Shown: positions 1 to 7,068 of the stretch, piece by piece
Layout: each line of letters begins with the position of its first letter
Position numbering within the stretch: position 1 is the first letter of the stretch
Made by a program: the position numbers and the translations under genes
The notes under the pieces: model-generated
Told to the model about the DNA's origin: nothing
Database searches by the model: none
Seen by the model: the letters and a program-made list of their open reading frames with translations, nothing else
From: GCA-020344555 sp964405925
GTDB taxonomy: Bacteria > Planctomycetota > Phycisphaerae > UBA1845
DNA length: 12,885 nucleotides
Reading direction: 5' to 3'
Assembly: GCA_964405925.1 (NCBI GenBank)
Contig: CAYOQG010000164.1
Coordinates: forward strand, 1-12,885

Positions 1-592
1 TAGTGTACCTTCCGGCCGTACGCGGAATCCTACGGAAGCAGGGCCCGCAGTACAACTGCCGTCACGCCTGGACCGACAACGCCTGCGTACAGGTACCCAA
101 CCTGCCCCGAAATGGCCGGGCAGCGGATTCTGAGAGCGCGCAGCCCCCTCCCGCCATCGGTTGATGCAGCGCTGGGAAGATGCTGGGCAGCCCAAACCGC
201 ATAGTTCCCCATTCACGCTCATGAGACATACGTCCCCGATGGGCCGCGTACCGACTCCATGGCGGGCCTCGGCCCAGGCCCACCCCCGGGTCCTAAGGTC
301 CGCCCCCGCCGTTCGGGCGATGCCCCTGACGGGTCGACACCCAATCGCAAGCGACATACCAACCATGGTACGAATCACAGGTGCGTCAAGGGAGGCTTGG
401 CACGTGTCTTGGCCGCTTGGATGCTCTACAGAGAGCCGGGCGCCATCTGCGTCAGACCGCGGAGAAATCCACCAACACTGAAGTTCGAAGACGAAGCAAT
501 CCGGGATAGCCTCGACAGTCGGGTTCCTACGAGTGTCGAGCGACGTACGGGCGTAAAAATCGCCACCACCCGAGTTGCCCAAAAGTTTTCCC
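1..592. other. Gene-free upstream stretch
   Basis: I see no convincing gene here. The open frames present overlap one another on both strands, lack good ribosome binding sites, and translate to Arg/Pro/Ser-rich sequence with no recognisable motif, as expected of random GC-rich DNA. The visible structure is a 7-bp inverted repeat at 511-540 and a short CTGCCC/GGGCAG inverted repeat at 102-123. The promoter candidate for the next gene begins at 593. The stretch may be plain intergenic DNA, or a decayed remnant too far gone to recognise. Confidence 0.5.
511..540. repeat. Inverted repeat upstream of promoter
   Basis: CTCGACA (511-517) and TGTCGAG (534-540) are perfect inverted complements separated by 16 bases. 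The centre lies about 70 bases upstream of the -35 candidate at 593. There is no T-run, so it is not an intrinsic terminator. It could be an operator for a dimeric regulator, or chance. No regulator gene is visible nearby. Confidence 0.3.
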
Positions 593-619
593 TTGACTCG
601 CGGGTCAGGCTCCGATAAT
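593..619 (+). promoter_or_regulatory. Sigma-70-like promoter candidate for the secreted protein gene
   Basis: A TTGACT -35 box (593-598) is followed by GATAATT (614-620). The spacer is 15 bases to GATAAT, or 16 if read as ATAATT. This is the best promoter match upstream of the gene at 902. It would give a leader of roughly 275 bases, which contains the hairpins at 697-724 and 752-777. The assignment rests on consensus only. Confidence 0.45.
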
Positions 620-625
620 TTACAG

Positions 626-901
626 AAAGCTCGGAGGGATAACCGTTAACGGCGTGAGCTACATTGGCGCGCCGTGGCCGAAGAAAGAAGCGTCTCGGAA
701 ACCGCCCTAAGAACTTGCGGTTCCCGTTCGGCGGAGGTGGAGGGTTATCGGACGACGAGGAGGGGTAGTCTCGTCGTACATTTGTTGTCAGTTTCGACAG
801 AATCTCGGGAATGGGCGGGGGTGCGCCGCGGGCGGAGCGTCACTGCGTGGCACCCACTACCCCTCGCCCCAACCAAAATCGAACGAGAACGGAGTACGCT
901 T
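626..901 (+). promoter_or_regulatory. Long structured 5' leader
   Basis: Between the promoter candidate and the ATG at 902 there are about 275 bases that could fold. One hairpin is GGAAACCGC (697-705) with GCGGTTCC (717-724), carrying one bulged A. A second is ACGACGAG (752-759) with CTCGTCGT (770-777), a perfect 8-bp stem around a purine-rich 10-base loop. GGGTGC (819-824) and GCACCC (850-855) form a weaker third pair. An in-frame GTG at 674 keeps this region open through to the gene, but the translation is not protein-like. I do not recognise a known riboswitch class. Confidence 0.3.
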
Positions 902-2188
902 ATGTCAGGTAAGAAAACAATTACGATTGTGGCTGCCCTCGCAGCCGGGATGTTCGTCACTGCCATGCAGGCACAGCGTGTGCTAGGGGACGTCAAAGCA
1001 GAAGGCTCTCGCTGGCTGGCGATTCACCTCTCGCAGGTCCGCGGCGCCTCTGGGGACGTTGCCTTCCTCGTCGAAGGTGGTGAATGGCAGTGCTGCGTAA
1101 GCCCCCCTACGGGGGTATGTGTGTGTGTGGAGGAGGAGAACAAATGTCCCCCGCTTTTCTTCCGGTCTTTGGATCCGGATCCTACACGGGATGGGATGAG
1201 CTGGAAGGAGCTATGGGAGGATCATGATGGAGTCGTCCAGGTGCATTGCGACCCCATCGTACCGAGAACCGCGTACACCGTCTACTACTGCGATGCTCCG
1301 GGTGAGAAATGCACCCTTGACTCCGACCACACCATAGGGTCCGCCGACACTCTATGCTGGGGAGATGCCGACGAAGAGCATGGGACCAAACAACCGACTT
1401 TCAACGACATCGCAGCGGTCGTCCAGGCCTTTCGAGCCGATTGCTACTTCGACGACGAAGAATTCCCCTGTTATTCCGCTGACCTCGCGGGCCTGTGGTA
1501 CCCCTACTGCTGTCCCGACTGGACCAGCGGTGGGCAAGTGGTGGATTTCATTGACATTTCGTACGTCATAGAAGCGTACAAGAGTGGACCGAGGTGCGAC
1601 GACCAACATGCGAACAACAGCAACTATTTCAAAGTCACCCGGTGTTCCGATCCTCCGTGTGAATCTGGACGGACTCGGGGGTCGAAGGGGACGGAAGGGT
1701 TTGCCCGTGGTGTGAAGGCGTGGTCTGGTCCCGAACCGGTGATCTACCTCGAAGTGTCGCGTCATCACTTAGAGGCGGGTGGATCAACGGACGCCCGGTT
1801 GATGATACAGGGGCCGGTCGAGGGTCTAAAAGGATTCCAGGCCACCTTGGGTGTCACCGGCGTTGGCGAGGGCGCTGGGTGGTTGGAGATCCTTGGGGGT
1901 CGAGGGGAGGACGGGTACGTCTTTGACAACAGGTTCGCACCCGATGCACGAGATCCTGCCCGAGGGCGCTCCGGGGCTTATCTAGCTGACGGTGACCCAA
2001 TCAACCTCGGACCGGGAGAGAAAGGGCTACTTGACACCTATAGAATCACTGCACCCCGGACCGCGGCGAAGAGCACGATGGTCCTTCAGATAGAAGAGAA
2101 GGGGTCTTTCCTATTCGTGGACAATGATATTGTCACCGTAGCCGAAGGGCGTGGTGCGAAGGGTGTCAAGATCAGCGTAGGCAAGTAG
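902..2188 (+). CDS. Secreted cysteine-rich protein with dockerin-like repeats and cohesin-like C-terminal domain
   Basis: This is a predicted exported protein of 428 residues. I chose ATG 902 because it opens a signal peptide: Lys-rich MSGKK, then a hydrophobic run to about residue 24 (AMQA), with a purine-rich AACGGAGT upstream. Residues about 50-150 are cysteine-rich, including paired CC and CVCV, suggesting disulfides outside the cytoplasm. Residues about 152-233 hold two dockerin-like segments. The first reads CWGDADEEHG followed by FNDIAAVVQAF; the second reads VVDFIDISYVIEAYKSG. They resemble the degenerate calcium-loop repeats common in planctomycete secreted proteins. Residues about 278-425 look like a beta-sandwich of cohesin or carbohydrate-module type. 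No catalytic motif, cell-wall anchor or C-terminal membrane segment is visible. Function is unknown; surface scaffolding or adhesion is a guess. It appears monocistronic, with a terminator downstream. Confidence 0.75.
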   Translation: MSGKKTITIVAALAAGMFVTAMQAQRVLGDVKAEGSRWLAIHLSQVRGASGDVAFLVEGGEWQCCVSPPTGVCVCVEEENKCPPLFFRSLDPDPTRDGMSWKELWEDHDGVVQVHCDPIVPRTAYTVYYCDAPGEKCTLDSDHTIGSADTLCWGDADEEHGTKQPTFNDIAAVVQAFRADCYFDDEEFPCYSADLAGLWYPYCCPDWTSGGQVVDFIDISYVIEAYKSGPRCDDQHANNSNYFKVTRCSDPPCESGRTRGSKGTEGFARGVKAWSGPEPVIYLEVSRHHLEAGGSTDARLMIQGPVEGLKGFQATLGVTGVGEGAGWLEILGGRGEDGYVFDNRFAPDARDPARGRSGAYLADGDPINLGPGEKGLLDTYRITAPRTAAKSTMVLQIEEKGSFLFVDNDIVTVAEGRGAKGVKISVGK

Positions 2189-2291
2189 TTTAAATCCGGT
2201 GGAATCTGAAACCGCACCACGGAGCGGATGAAGAAGGATCGCGGTTCGTCATCGTCGCGGGACATCTGAAGCTTTGAACATTGGTTGGTTT

Positions 2292-2320
2292 AGGGCCGCT
2301 CGGAATGGGCGGCCCTTTTT
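2292..2320 (+). terminator. Intrinsic terminator after the secreted protein gene
   Basis: AGGGCCGC (2292-2299) pairs perfectly with GCGGCCCT (2309-2316) around a 9-base loop, and five T residues follow (2316-2320). It lies about 100 bases after the stop at 2188, between two convergent genes. Read on the minus strand there is no T-run after the stem, so it should act mainly on rightward transcription. Confidence 0.85.
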
Positions 2321-2347
2321 GTGCCTTGCGTTGATCCTGTTCCGATG

Positions 2348-3895
2348 CTAGTCGGCAGGCACGCAGCGGTTTTTGGCCCAGTTGCGGAGGGTGGCGACGC
2401 GCTCAGCCATGGTGACGGAAAGAGGCGGGGAGTTCTTCAATGCGTGTAGGACCCGGTCGGTGTCGACCTCGGTTTTCTCGGCGAAGGCGTCGTGCATGGC
2501 GGAGATGATGGCTTGTTCGATCTCGGCACCGCTGTAACCGTCCGAGGCGTCGGCAAGAACGTCAAGATCAAACAAGGCGGGATCGCGTTTTCGCTTCTTG
2601 AGATGGATCGCGAAGATCTGCTTCCGCGTGCTCTTGCCCGGAAGGTCGACAAAGAAGATCTCATCGAATCGACCCTTACGCAAGAGCTCGGGCGGCAGGG
2701 CTTCGATCTCGTTGGCCGTCGCTACGAGAAACACCGGCCCCTGATGCTCCTGCATCCAAGTTAGAAGCGTCCCGAACATCCGCTGTGACAGACCTCCGTC
2801 AGTGCTGCGGCTCGCCGCTGAAGCGAAGGCCTTCTCGATCTCGTCGATCCACAGAACAATCGGAGCCATCATTTCCGCCTGCCGGAGAGCATCGCGCAAA
2901 CGCCGCTCGGACTCCCCCACGTATCGGTCGTACAAGGCTCCAGGATCCATGCGGAGTAGCGGACGCTGCCACGCGGCTGCGATCGCCTTGGCACACAGAC
3001 TCTTTCCCGCCCCCTGCACCCCGAGCATCAGCACCCCGCGTGGGGCATTGAGGCCATAGTCGATGGCTCTGTCGGTGACTGCATCTTGACGCTGCTTCAG
3101 CCATCGTTTCAGACGTTTTAAGCCACCGATCTCGCTAAGGTCCACCGGCGTCTCGACGTATTCGAGCAGACCGTATGCCTGAAGGAGCCGTCGTTTGCAA
3201 GCCAAAACGGTGTTGATGTCCCGGACGTCAAAGCGGCGATCCTCCGCGACGCACTCGACAACGATCTGGTCGGCCTGCCGCCGCGTAAGACCCCGTAGAT
3301 TACGAATGATCGTCTTCAATCCCCCCCGTGTGAGATCGACCTCGATCCGACCCTCCCGACGCACGCGGCGCACCGTGTCTCGGACGATCTGCTCGAGTTC
3401 CTTCTCATCAGGCAGGGAGAGCTCGAAGCGCGTGGCCTTGGCGGTCACGGCCGCGGGGTGGGATGGCGCGCAGTCGATCATGATCAACGTGCTGCCGGAA
3501 TCGTGGAAGCGGACGATAACGTCGCGCAGCACACGCAGCGTTCGCTCATCCCTGAGATGCCCCGCCAGGTCTAATGTCACACAAATGGCACGATCTTTGA
3601 GCTGGTGGGCAAAGTGATACAAAGCCGCGGCTGGATGCTCCGTCTCGGGAATCGGGGGCACGTCCGTGACAAGCCCGTCGCGAACACCGCCAACGATCGA
3701 CCAGAGGCGCATATCGTGACTGAGCTGGAACGCCACCTCTCGGATCACGCTTAACGCGTACTCCTCCTCGTACGTGATCATCAGGATGCACGGATGCCGG
3801 CTGCGAACGAGTTGTTCCAAATGCTCACGATCTGTCAATGCTTGCTCTCCGTCACGTTCGTGTGAGGGTGATGGGCTAGCGGACCACCGCCCCAC
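2348..3895 (-). CDS. Ycf46-like AAA+ ATPase
   Basis: Predicted cytoplasmic AAA+ ATPase of 515 residues. The C-terminal half is a canonical AAA module: Walker A GVQGAGKS (about residues 291-298), the pore-loop-like YVGESE, Walker B IVLWIDEIEKAF (about 345-356), sensor 1 ATAN, and the arginine-finger segment LLRKGRFDEIF (about 402-412). The lid helix carries GYSGAEIEQAI. The N-terminal half, with LVRSRHPCILMITYEEEYAL, resembles the degenerate RecA-like domain of Ycf46, a plastid- and cyanobacteria-type family also found in other bacteria and of poorly defined role. The GTG start at 3895 overlaps the stop of the radical SAM gene by one base, suggesting translational coupling. A TTG at 3838, preceded by GGAG, would give 496 residues beginning LTDREHLEQL. 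That matches the conserved region better and may be the true start. Substrate unknown. Confidence 0.85.
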   Translation of the reverse strand: MGRWSASPSPSHERDGEQALTDREHLEQLVRSRHPCILMITYEEEYALSVIREVAFQLSHDMRLWSIVGGVRDGLVTDVPPIPETEHPAAALYHFAHQLKDRAICVTLDLAGHLRDERTLRVLRDVIVRFHDSGSTLIMIDCAPSHPAAVTAKATRFELSLPDEKELEQIVRDTVRRVRREGRIEVDLTRGGLKTIIRNLRGLTRRQADQIVVECVAEDRRFDVRDINTVLACKRRLLQAYGLLEYVETPVDLSEIGGLKRLKRWLKQRQDAVTDRAIDYGLNAPRGVLMLGVQGAGKSLCAKAIAAAWQRPLLRMDPGALYDRYVGESERRLRDALRQAEMMAPIVLWIDEIEKAFASAASRSTDGGLSQRMFGTLLTWMQEHQGPVFLVATANEIEALPPELLRKGRFDEIFFVDLPGKSTRKQIFAIHLKKRKRDPALFDLDVLADASDGYSGAEIEQAIISAMHDAFAEKTEVDTDRVLHALKNSPPLSVTMAERVATLRNWAKNRCVPAD

Positions 3896-4764
3896 TAGCC
3901 CGGCCCGTAGTACCCCTGCACACGAAGCCCCGTACTGTCGCGTACAAGGTCTACGATGCGGTCGACTTGGTGTTTTGTCAATGCCGTGACGCAGTCTTCT
4001 GCCGGGCGTCGGGCGACGGTGTAGATCTGGACATACGCGATCCGGCCACCGGCGTCGGTGATTTCCGCGAGTCGGTCGGCGTAGGCTGCCAGCTCGGCAT
4101 CATCGGGCGGCTCGCCGTCGATTCGCATGAACAGCGATTGAATAACGATAGGCCGCACACGGGCAGCGGCGATGATGTTCTCGATCACGTGGGCAAGCGG
4201 ATAGTTCGGCCGATTTACCTTTTGGAAGTAGGCTTCGGTGCCCGCGTCGAGCTTGGCCCAGATTTGGCCGTTGTTTTCGTCCATGATAGCAAGACTGGCT
4301 TCGACCTCTGGCCGGGTCAGGTAACATGCGTCGGTAATGAGCACGAGTTTCGCATCGTCAACCCCCGCCTCACGCCTCGCCGCGGCTGCGACTTCGATGC
4401 ACGCTCTGAAGCGTTTGCAGGTGGTCGGCTCACCATCGCCCGAGAAAGCAATATCTTTGATCGTCCGCAACTCCTGGGGCACGTCGGCGAACGCCGGATC
4501 GTCAAAAAGAACACCACATTGAGCCAGGTCGATCATCTCTGTCAGTTCGCGGCGAAACCGCTCGGGATCGACCTGGCGGATCCGCGGTGGATTCGAACGA
4601 TCCACCTGACAGTAGATGCAATCGAAGTTGCAGGCTGTGTCCGGATTGAGGTTTACACCGATGCTCAACCCCCCACTCCGTCTTGAGATAACGGGATAGA
4701 CGTATAGGTTCTGCCGCCAGTCGCGTGAGTGGTTCTTGTATTGACGAAGGGGAATATCGCTCAT
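3895..4764 (-). CDS. Radical SAM protein (wyosine-synthase-like COG0731 type)
   Basis: Predicted radical S-adenosylmethionine enzyme of 289 residues. The cluster-binding motif CNFDCIYC (CxxxCxxC) lies near residue 50, preceded by GLSIGVNLNP. A GDGEPTT segment about 70 residues later matches the Gly-rich SAM-contacting motif. The sequence resembles the COG0731 group, which contains the wyosine tRNA-modification enzymes Tyw1/Taw1. Those substrates are not expected in most bacteria, so the reaction here is unknown. I chose ATG 4764 (MSDIPLRQYKNHSRDW) over an in-frame start at 4854 because the extra 30 residues look non-coding and the family-like region begins here. No additional iron-sulfur domain is visible. 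It lies downstream of the tolC-like gene and is coupled to the AAA+ ATPase by a TAGTG overlap, so these two probably act in the same process. Confidence 0.85.
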   Translation of the reverse strand: MSDIPLRQYKNHSRDWRQNLYVYPVISRRSGGLSIGVNLNPDTACNFDCIYCQVDRSNPPRIRQVDPERFRRELTEMIDLAQCGVLFDDPAFADVPQELRTIKDIAFSGDGEPTTCKRFRACIEVAAAARREAGVDDAKLVLITDACYLTRPEVEASLAIMDENNGQIWAKLDAGTEAYFQKVNRPNYPLAHVIENIIAAARVRPIVIQSLFMRIDGEPPDDAELAAYADRLAEITDAGGRIAYVQIYTVARRPAEDCVTALTKHQVDRIVDLVRDSTGLRVQGYYGPG

Positions 4765-4877
4765 TGACCCGATGATCCAATGCCCTCCGAGGCGCGCGCA
4801 GAAATCCAACCCAACGCTGTCGGGGACCCGCACCATGGGTGCCACAAGTCCCACACCCGCGCTGCCTCAGCGCATGC

Positions 4878-4908
4878 ACTGGCAGTCCCGACGCACATCG
4901 GGACCAGT
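4878..4908. repeat. Hairpin between the tolC-like and radical SAM genes
   Basis: GTCCCGA (4885-4891) and TCGGGAC (4898-4904) form a perfect 7-bp stem with a 6-base loop. ACTG (4878-4881) and CAGT (4905-4908) extend it to 11 bp with a 3-base bulge. It sits about 25 bases past the tolC-like stop on the minus strand. There is no T-run, so it may be a partial terminator, an RNA-stabilising 3' end or a processing site inside the minus-strand transcript. Confidence 0.5.
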
Positions 4909-4930
4909 CGCATACCTGCCCGTTGCCATT

Positions 4931-6700
4931 CTAATCCGGTTCGCTTGGAATCACCACGTTGTTGTAGTTGAGGAGTGTACCCTTGGCCCGTTCGAGGTCG
5001 GCGATGGCGATGTTGTACTCGACCATGGCGTTGAGCATGGTGCGGCGGATGCCGGCCAGGGAGCGTCTGGCGCCCAACTCGTTGAGCAAAGTGTTGATGT
5101 CCTTCCGCTCCGCACGGGCGACGATGGACTCGACCTCGCGCTCGCGGGATTCGGTCGATTCGAAGCTGGGGCCGATCTGATCATAGGACGTTTCTAATTG
5201 CCGGACCGCCAGGTTGACGTCGAGGATCACGTCTTCGATCCTCTGCTTGAGGGCGGCGACAGCTTGAGCGTGCTCCAATCTCGCCCGGTGATGGGCTGCC
5301 CGCGGCCCGCGGTTGCCGATGGGGACCTCCAGCTCGACCCCGATGATGTACTCGATGTAGTTCACACCTGTGGCTTCGTCGAACGATTTATCCGCGTTGA
5401 CCGCCAGGCCATCAATCGAGGTTCTGAAGGTCAGATCCAGACGCGGCAGCTCCTCGTTCTTGGCCCGGCCCAGCAGCAGCTTGGCGCTGGCCACCCGCAG
5501 CTCCTGCTCCCTCAGTTCCGCCCGATTGTCCAGCCCCGTCTGCACCTCCGCGAGCGGGTCAACCACCAGACGCTGAATGGCTGGCAGATCGTCCGGGATC
5601 AGTTCCAGCGGATCAGCCAGATGAATTTCCGGGTCGTTCATCAGGGCGATCAGTCGGTCCTGGGCATCGAGCATAAAAGCGCGCCGACGGACGAAATCCA
5701 CCCGGGCCTGGTCGAGATCCGCCTTGCTGGCTGCCACCTGAACGGGATTGACATCGAACTCACTGCGGGCAACGAGGTAATCGTAGATGCCCTCGAACTC
5801 CGCCACCTCACGTGCGGTGATGACCACGTCCCGCCGGGCCTGGACAACTCGCCAGTAAAGCTCCTCGACCTGACGAAGAATGTCACGTATTTGTCTCTTA
5901 AAGGCCAGGTTGCTGATTCGCCGGTTGTTCTTCGCGATGAAGATCAGCGAGCGGTTGTAGTCGATCCCAAAGCCCCGAAGGAGCGGCTGGCGCATGTCCA
6001 GCACGAAGTTCGTGGTGTAGGCCGGGTTGATCGTCTGGAACACAAAAGCCTGTTTGGTCCGCCCGAAGTCGATGTGGCCATCCAGTTGCGTACCGGCGGG
6101 GAGGAGCTTTCTGACCCCGGTGCTCCAGTCGAGCAGGTCCACGTCGGTCGCGGACAGCTCCGATCCAGACGGGCGGTTGATCTTGTTTTTCGTCAAACTC
6201 GAGTAGAAGACGGCGTCAAAGACCGTTTCAGCCTCGACGACCCGCGTCGTCTCAATGGCCGGGTTGTAGCTGATGACCTGAATGGCGTAGTTGTTCGCCA
6301 GCGTCCGGTGCATCACCTCTTCAAGGCTGAGGTGCATCTGCTTTGGACGGCGGATGGTTCCAATCCGCTCCAGAACGCGGGTGTGGAAGCTTACACCTGC
6401 AGTATCGTTGGCTTGACGGGCCTTTTCCAGCAGAGCAAGCCCCTCCTGGTAGGCGTGCTCCGGGTCCGGCATGTGCCATCTGAGCCGCTCCGACGAGATG
6501 TCCAGGGGGGCCTCACCCACCTCATGGAGGCCCCCTTCGACACCTGCGGAGTCGTCCTGGAGAGCCGCCAGTGCGATCGCTGGCACCGGTGCCCTGAGCA
6601 TCGCGTCTGACGCGGGGGCATCTGCTCTCGCCAGACCCCATGGCCCGGCTATCATCCACATTGCATAACAAGCAACAGTCGTCCATGTGTGCCGAAACAT
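4931..6700 (-). CDS. TolC-family outer membrane efflux protein
   Basis: Predicted outer membrane channel of the TolC/OEP family, normally the exit duct of a tripartite efflux or type I secretion pump. ATG 6700 gives 589 residues and a signal peptide: MFRHT, then a hydrophobic stretch ending in ARADA. A GTG at 6808 is in frame, but it would lie only about 10 bases past the predicted transcription start. Mature residues up to about 120 form an extension not usual in TolC. Two OEP-like halves follow: one opens at MHLSLEEVMHRTLANNYAIQ and the other contains PIGNRGPRAAHHRARLEHAQ. Between and after them are long helical stretches rich in Glu, Arg and Ala, as expected for the periplasmic coiled-coil tunnel. 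No lipobox is seen. No membrane-fusion protein or inner-membrane pump is encoded in the window, so its partner must lie elsewhere. Confidence 0.85.
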   Translation of the reverse strand: MFRHTWTTVACYAMWMIAGPWGLARADAPASDAMLRAPVPAIALAALQDDSAGVEGGLHEVGEAPLDISSERLRWHMPDPEHAYQEGLALLEKARQANDTAGVSFHTRVLERIGTIRRPKQMHLSLEEVMHRTLANNYAIQVISYNPAIETTRVVEAETVFDAVFYSSLTKNKINRPSGSELSATDVDLLDWSTGVRKLLPAGTQLDGHIDFGRTKQAFVFQTINPAYTTNFVLDMRQPLLRGFGIDYNRSLIFIAKNNRRISNLAFKRQIRDILRQVEELYWRVVQARRDVVITAREVAEFEGIYDYLVARSEFDVNPVQVAASKADLDQARVDFVRRRAFMLDAQDRLIALMNDPEIHLADPLELIPDDLPAIQRLVVDPLAEVQTGLDNRAELREQELRVASAKLLLGRAKNEELPRLDLTFRTSIDGLAVNADKSFDEATGVNYIEYIIGVELEVPIGNRGPRAAHHRARLEHAQAVAALKQRIEDVILDVNLAVRQLETSYDQIGPSFESTESREREVESIVARAERKDINTLLNELGARRSLAGIRRTMLNAMVEYNIAIADLERAKGTLLNYNNVVIPSEPD

Positions 6701-7068
6701 GATCTGGGCAGTCCCGGTTCGCGGCGTGTTGAGAGCGAAAACCACAGCGGCCAGAGCCGTTCCCTTGCCCACCCGTAGGACCCGCGCCGCGCCTAGCCAT
6801 CGTCCCACCGATTGGCGGGCTCATGCTATCAGCCGCGGCCATCATCCGTCAACGAACCGGTTTTTTCCATGCGACAACTTTGGACGGGTAAATCCTACGC
6901 CGAGCCGGTTTTGGGCCTCACGAGACCAAGCAAATCCGGCGCCAGCGGCGTACTGGCGGGATCTGAACAAGCAAACGACTTATGGCAGGTGGAATCGATC
7001 GCCCAATCCACTAGGATGTCGCACGCGGCAGCTGGTTGCGGTCCTGTGAATTCTCTGGATACAGATCG
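6701..7068. other. Divergent intergenic region
   Basis: This region separates the leftward tolC-like gene from the rightward HELLH membrane protein gene. It carries the leftward promoter candidate at 6825-6852 and an AACCGGTT palindrome (6855-6862) running into six T residues (6861-6866). I found no clear rightward promoter. The overlapping open frames on the plus strand (about 6687-7117) do not look like protein. Confidence 0.45.
6825..6852 (-). promoter_or_regulatory. Promoter candidate for the tolC-like gene cluster
   Basis: On the minus strand, TTGACG (6852-6847) is followed after 16 bases by GATAGC (6830-6825). The -10 box is weak, and the pair resembles the TTGACT/GATAAT arrangement at 593-619. 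Transcription would begin near 6818, leaving about 118 bases before ATG 6700. That argues against the GTG at 6808 as the start. Confidence 0.35.

Noticed and set aside
161..618. Two overlapping plus-strand open frames near the left edge
   Set aside because: They overlap in different frames, have poor starts and no recognisable domain.
674..901. GTG-initiated upstream extension of the secreted protein
   Set aside because: It would bury the signal peptide 76 residues inside the protein, and the extension does not look like protein. ATG 902 has a signal peptide directly after it.
4585..4610. tRNA-like GATTCGAACG string
   Set aside because: It lies inside the radical SAM coding sequence and no cloverleaf arms can be built around it.
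3967..4686. Plus-strand open frame (239 codons) opposite the radical SAM gene
   Set aside because: It lies wholly antisense to the CxxxCxxC-containing gene, has no good ribosome binding site and no recognisable domain.
5198..6610. Long plus-strand open frame (470 codons) opposite the tolC-like gene
   Set aside because: It is antisense to a gene with clear family features. Its translation has no motif and the composition expected of a shadow frame in GC-rich DNA.
6701..6808. GTG start at 6808 for the tolC-like protein
   Set aside because: It would sit about 10 bases from the predicted transcription start with no ribosome binding site, and a good signal peptide begins at ATG 6700. The extension itself looks somewhat signal-like, so this is not certain.
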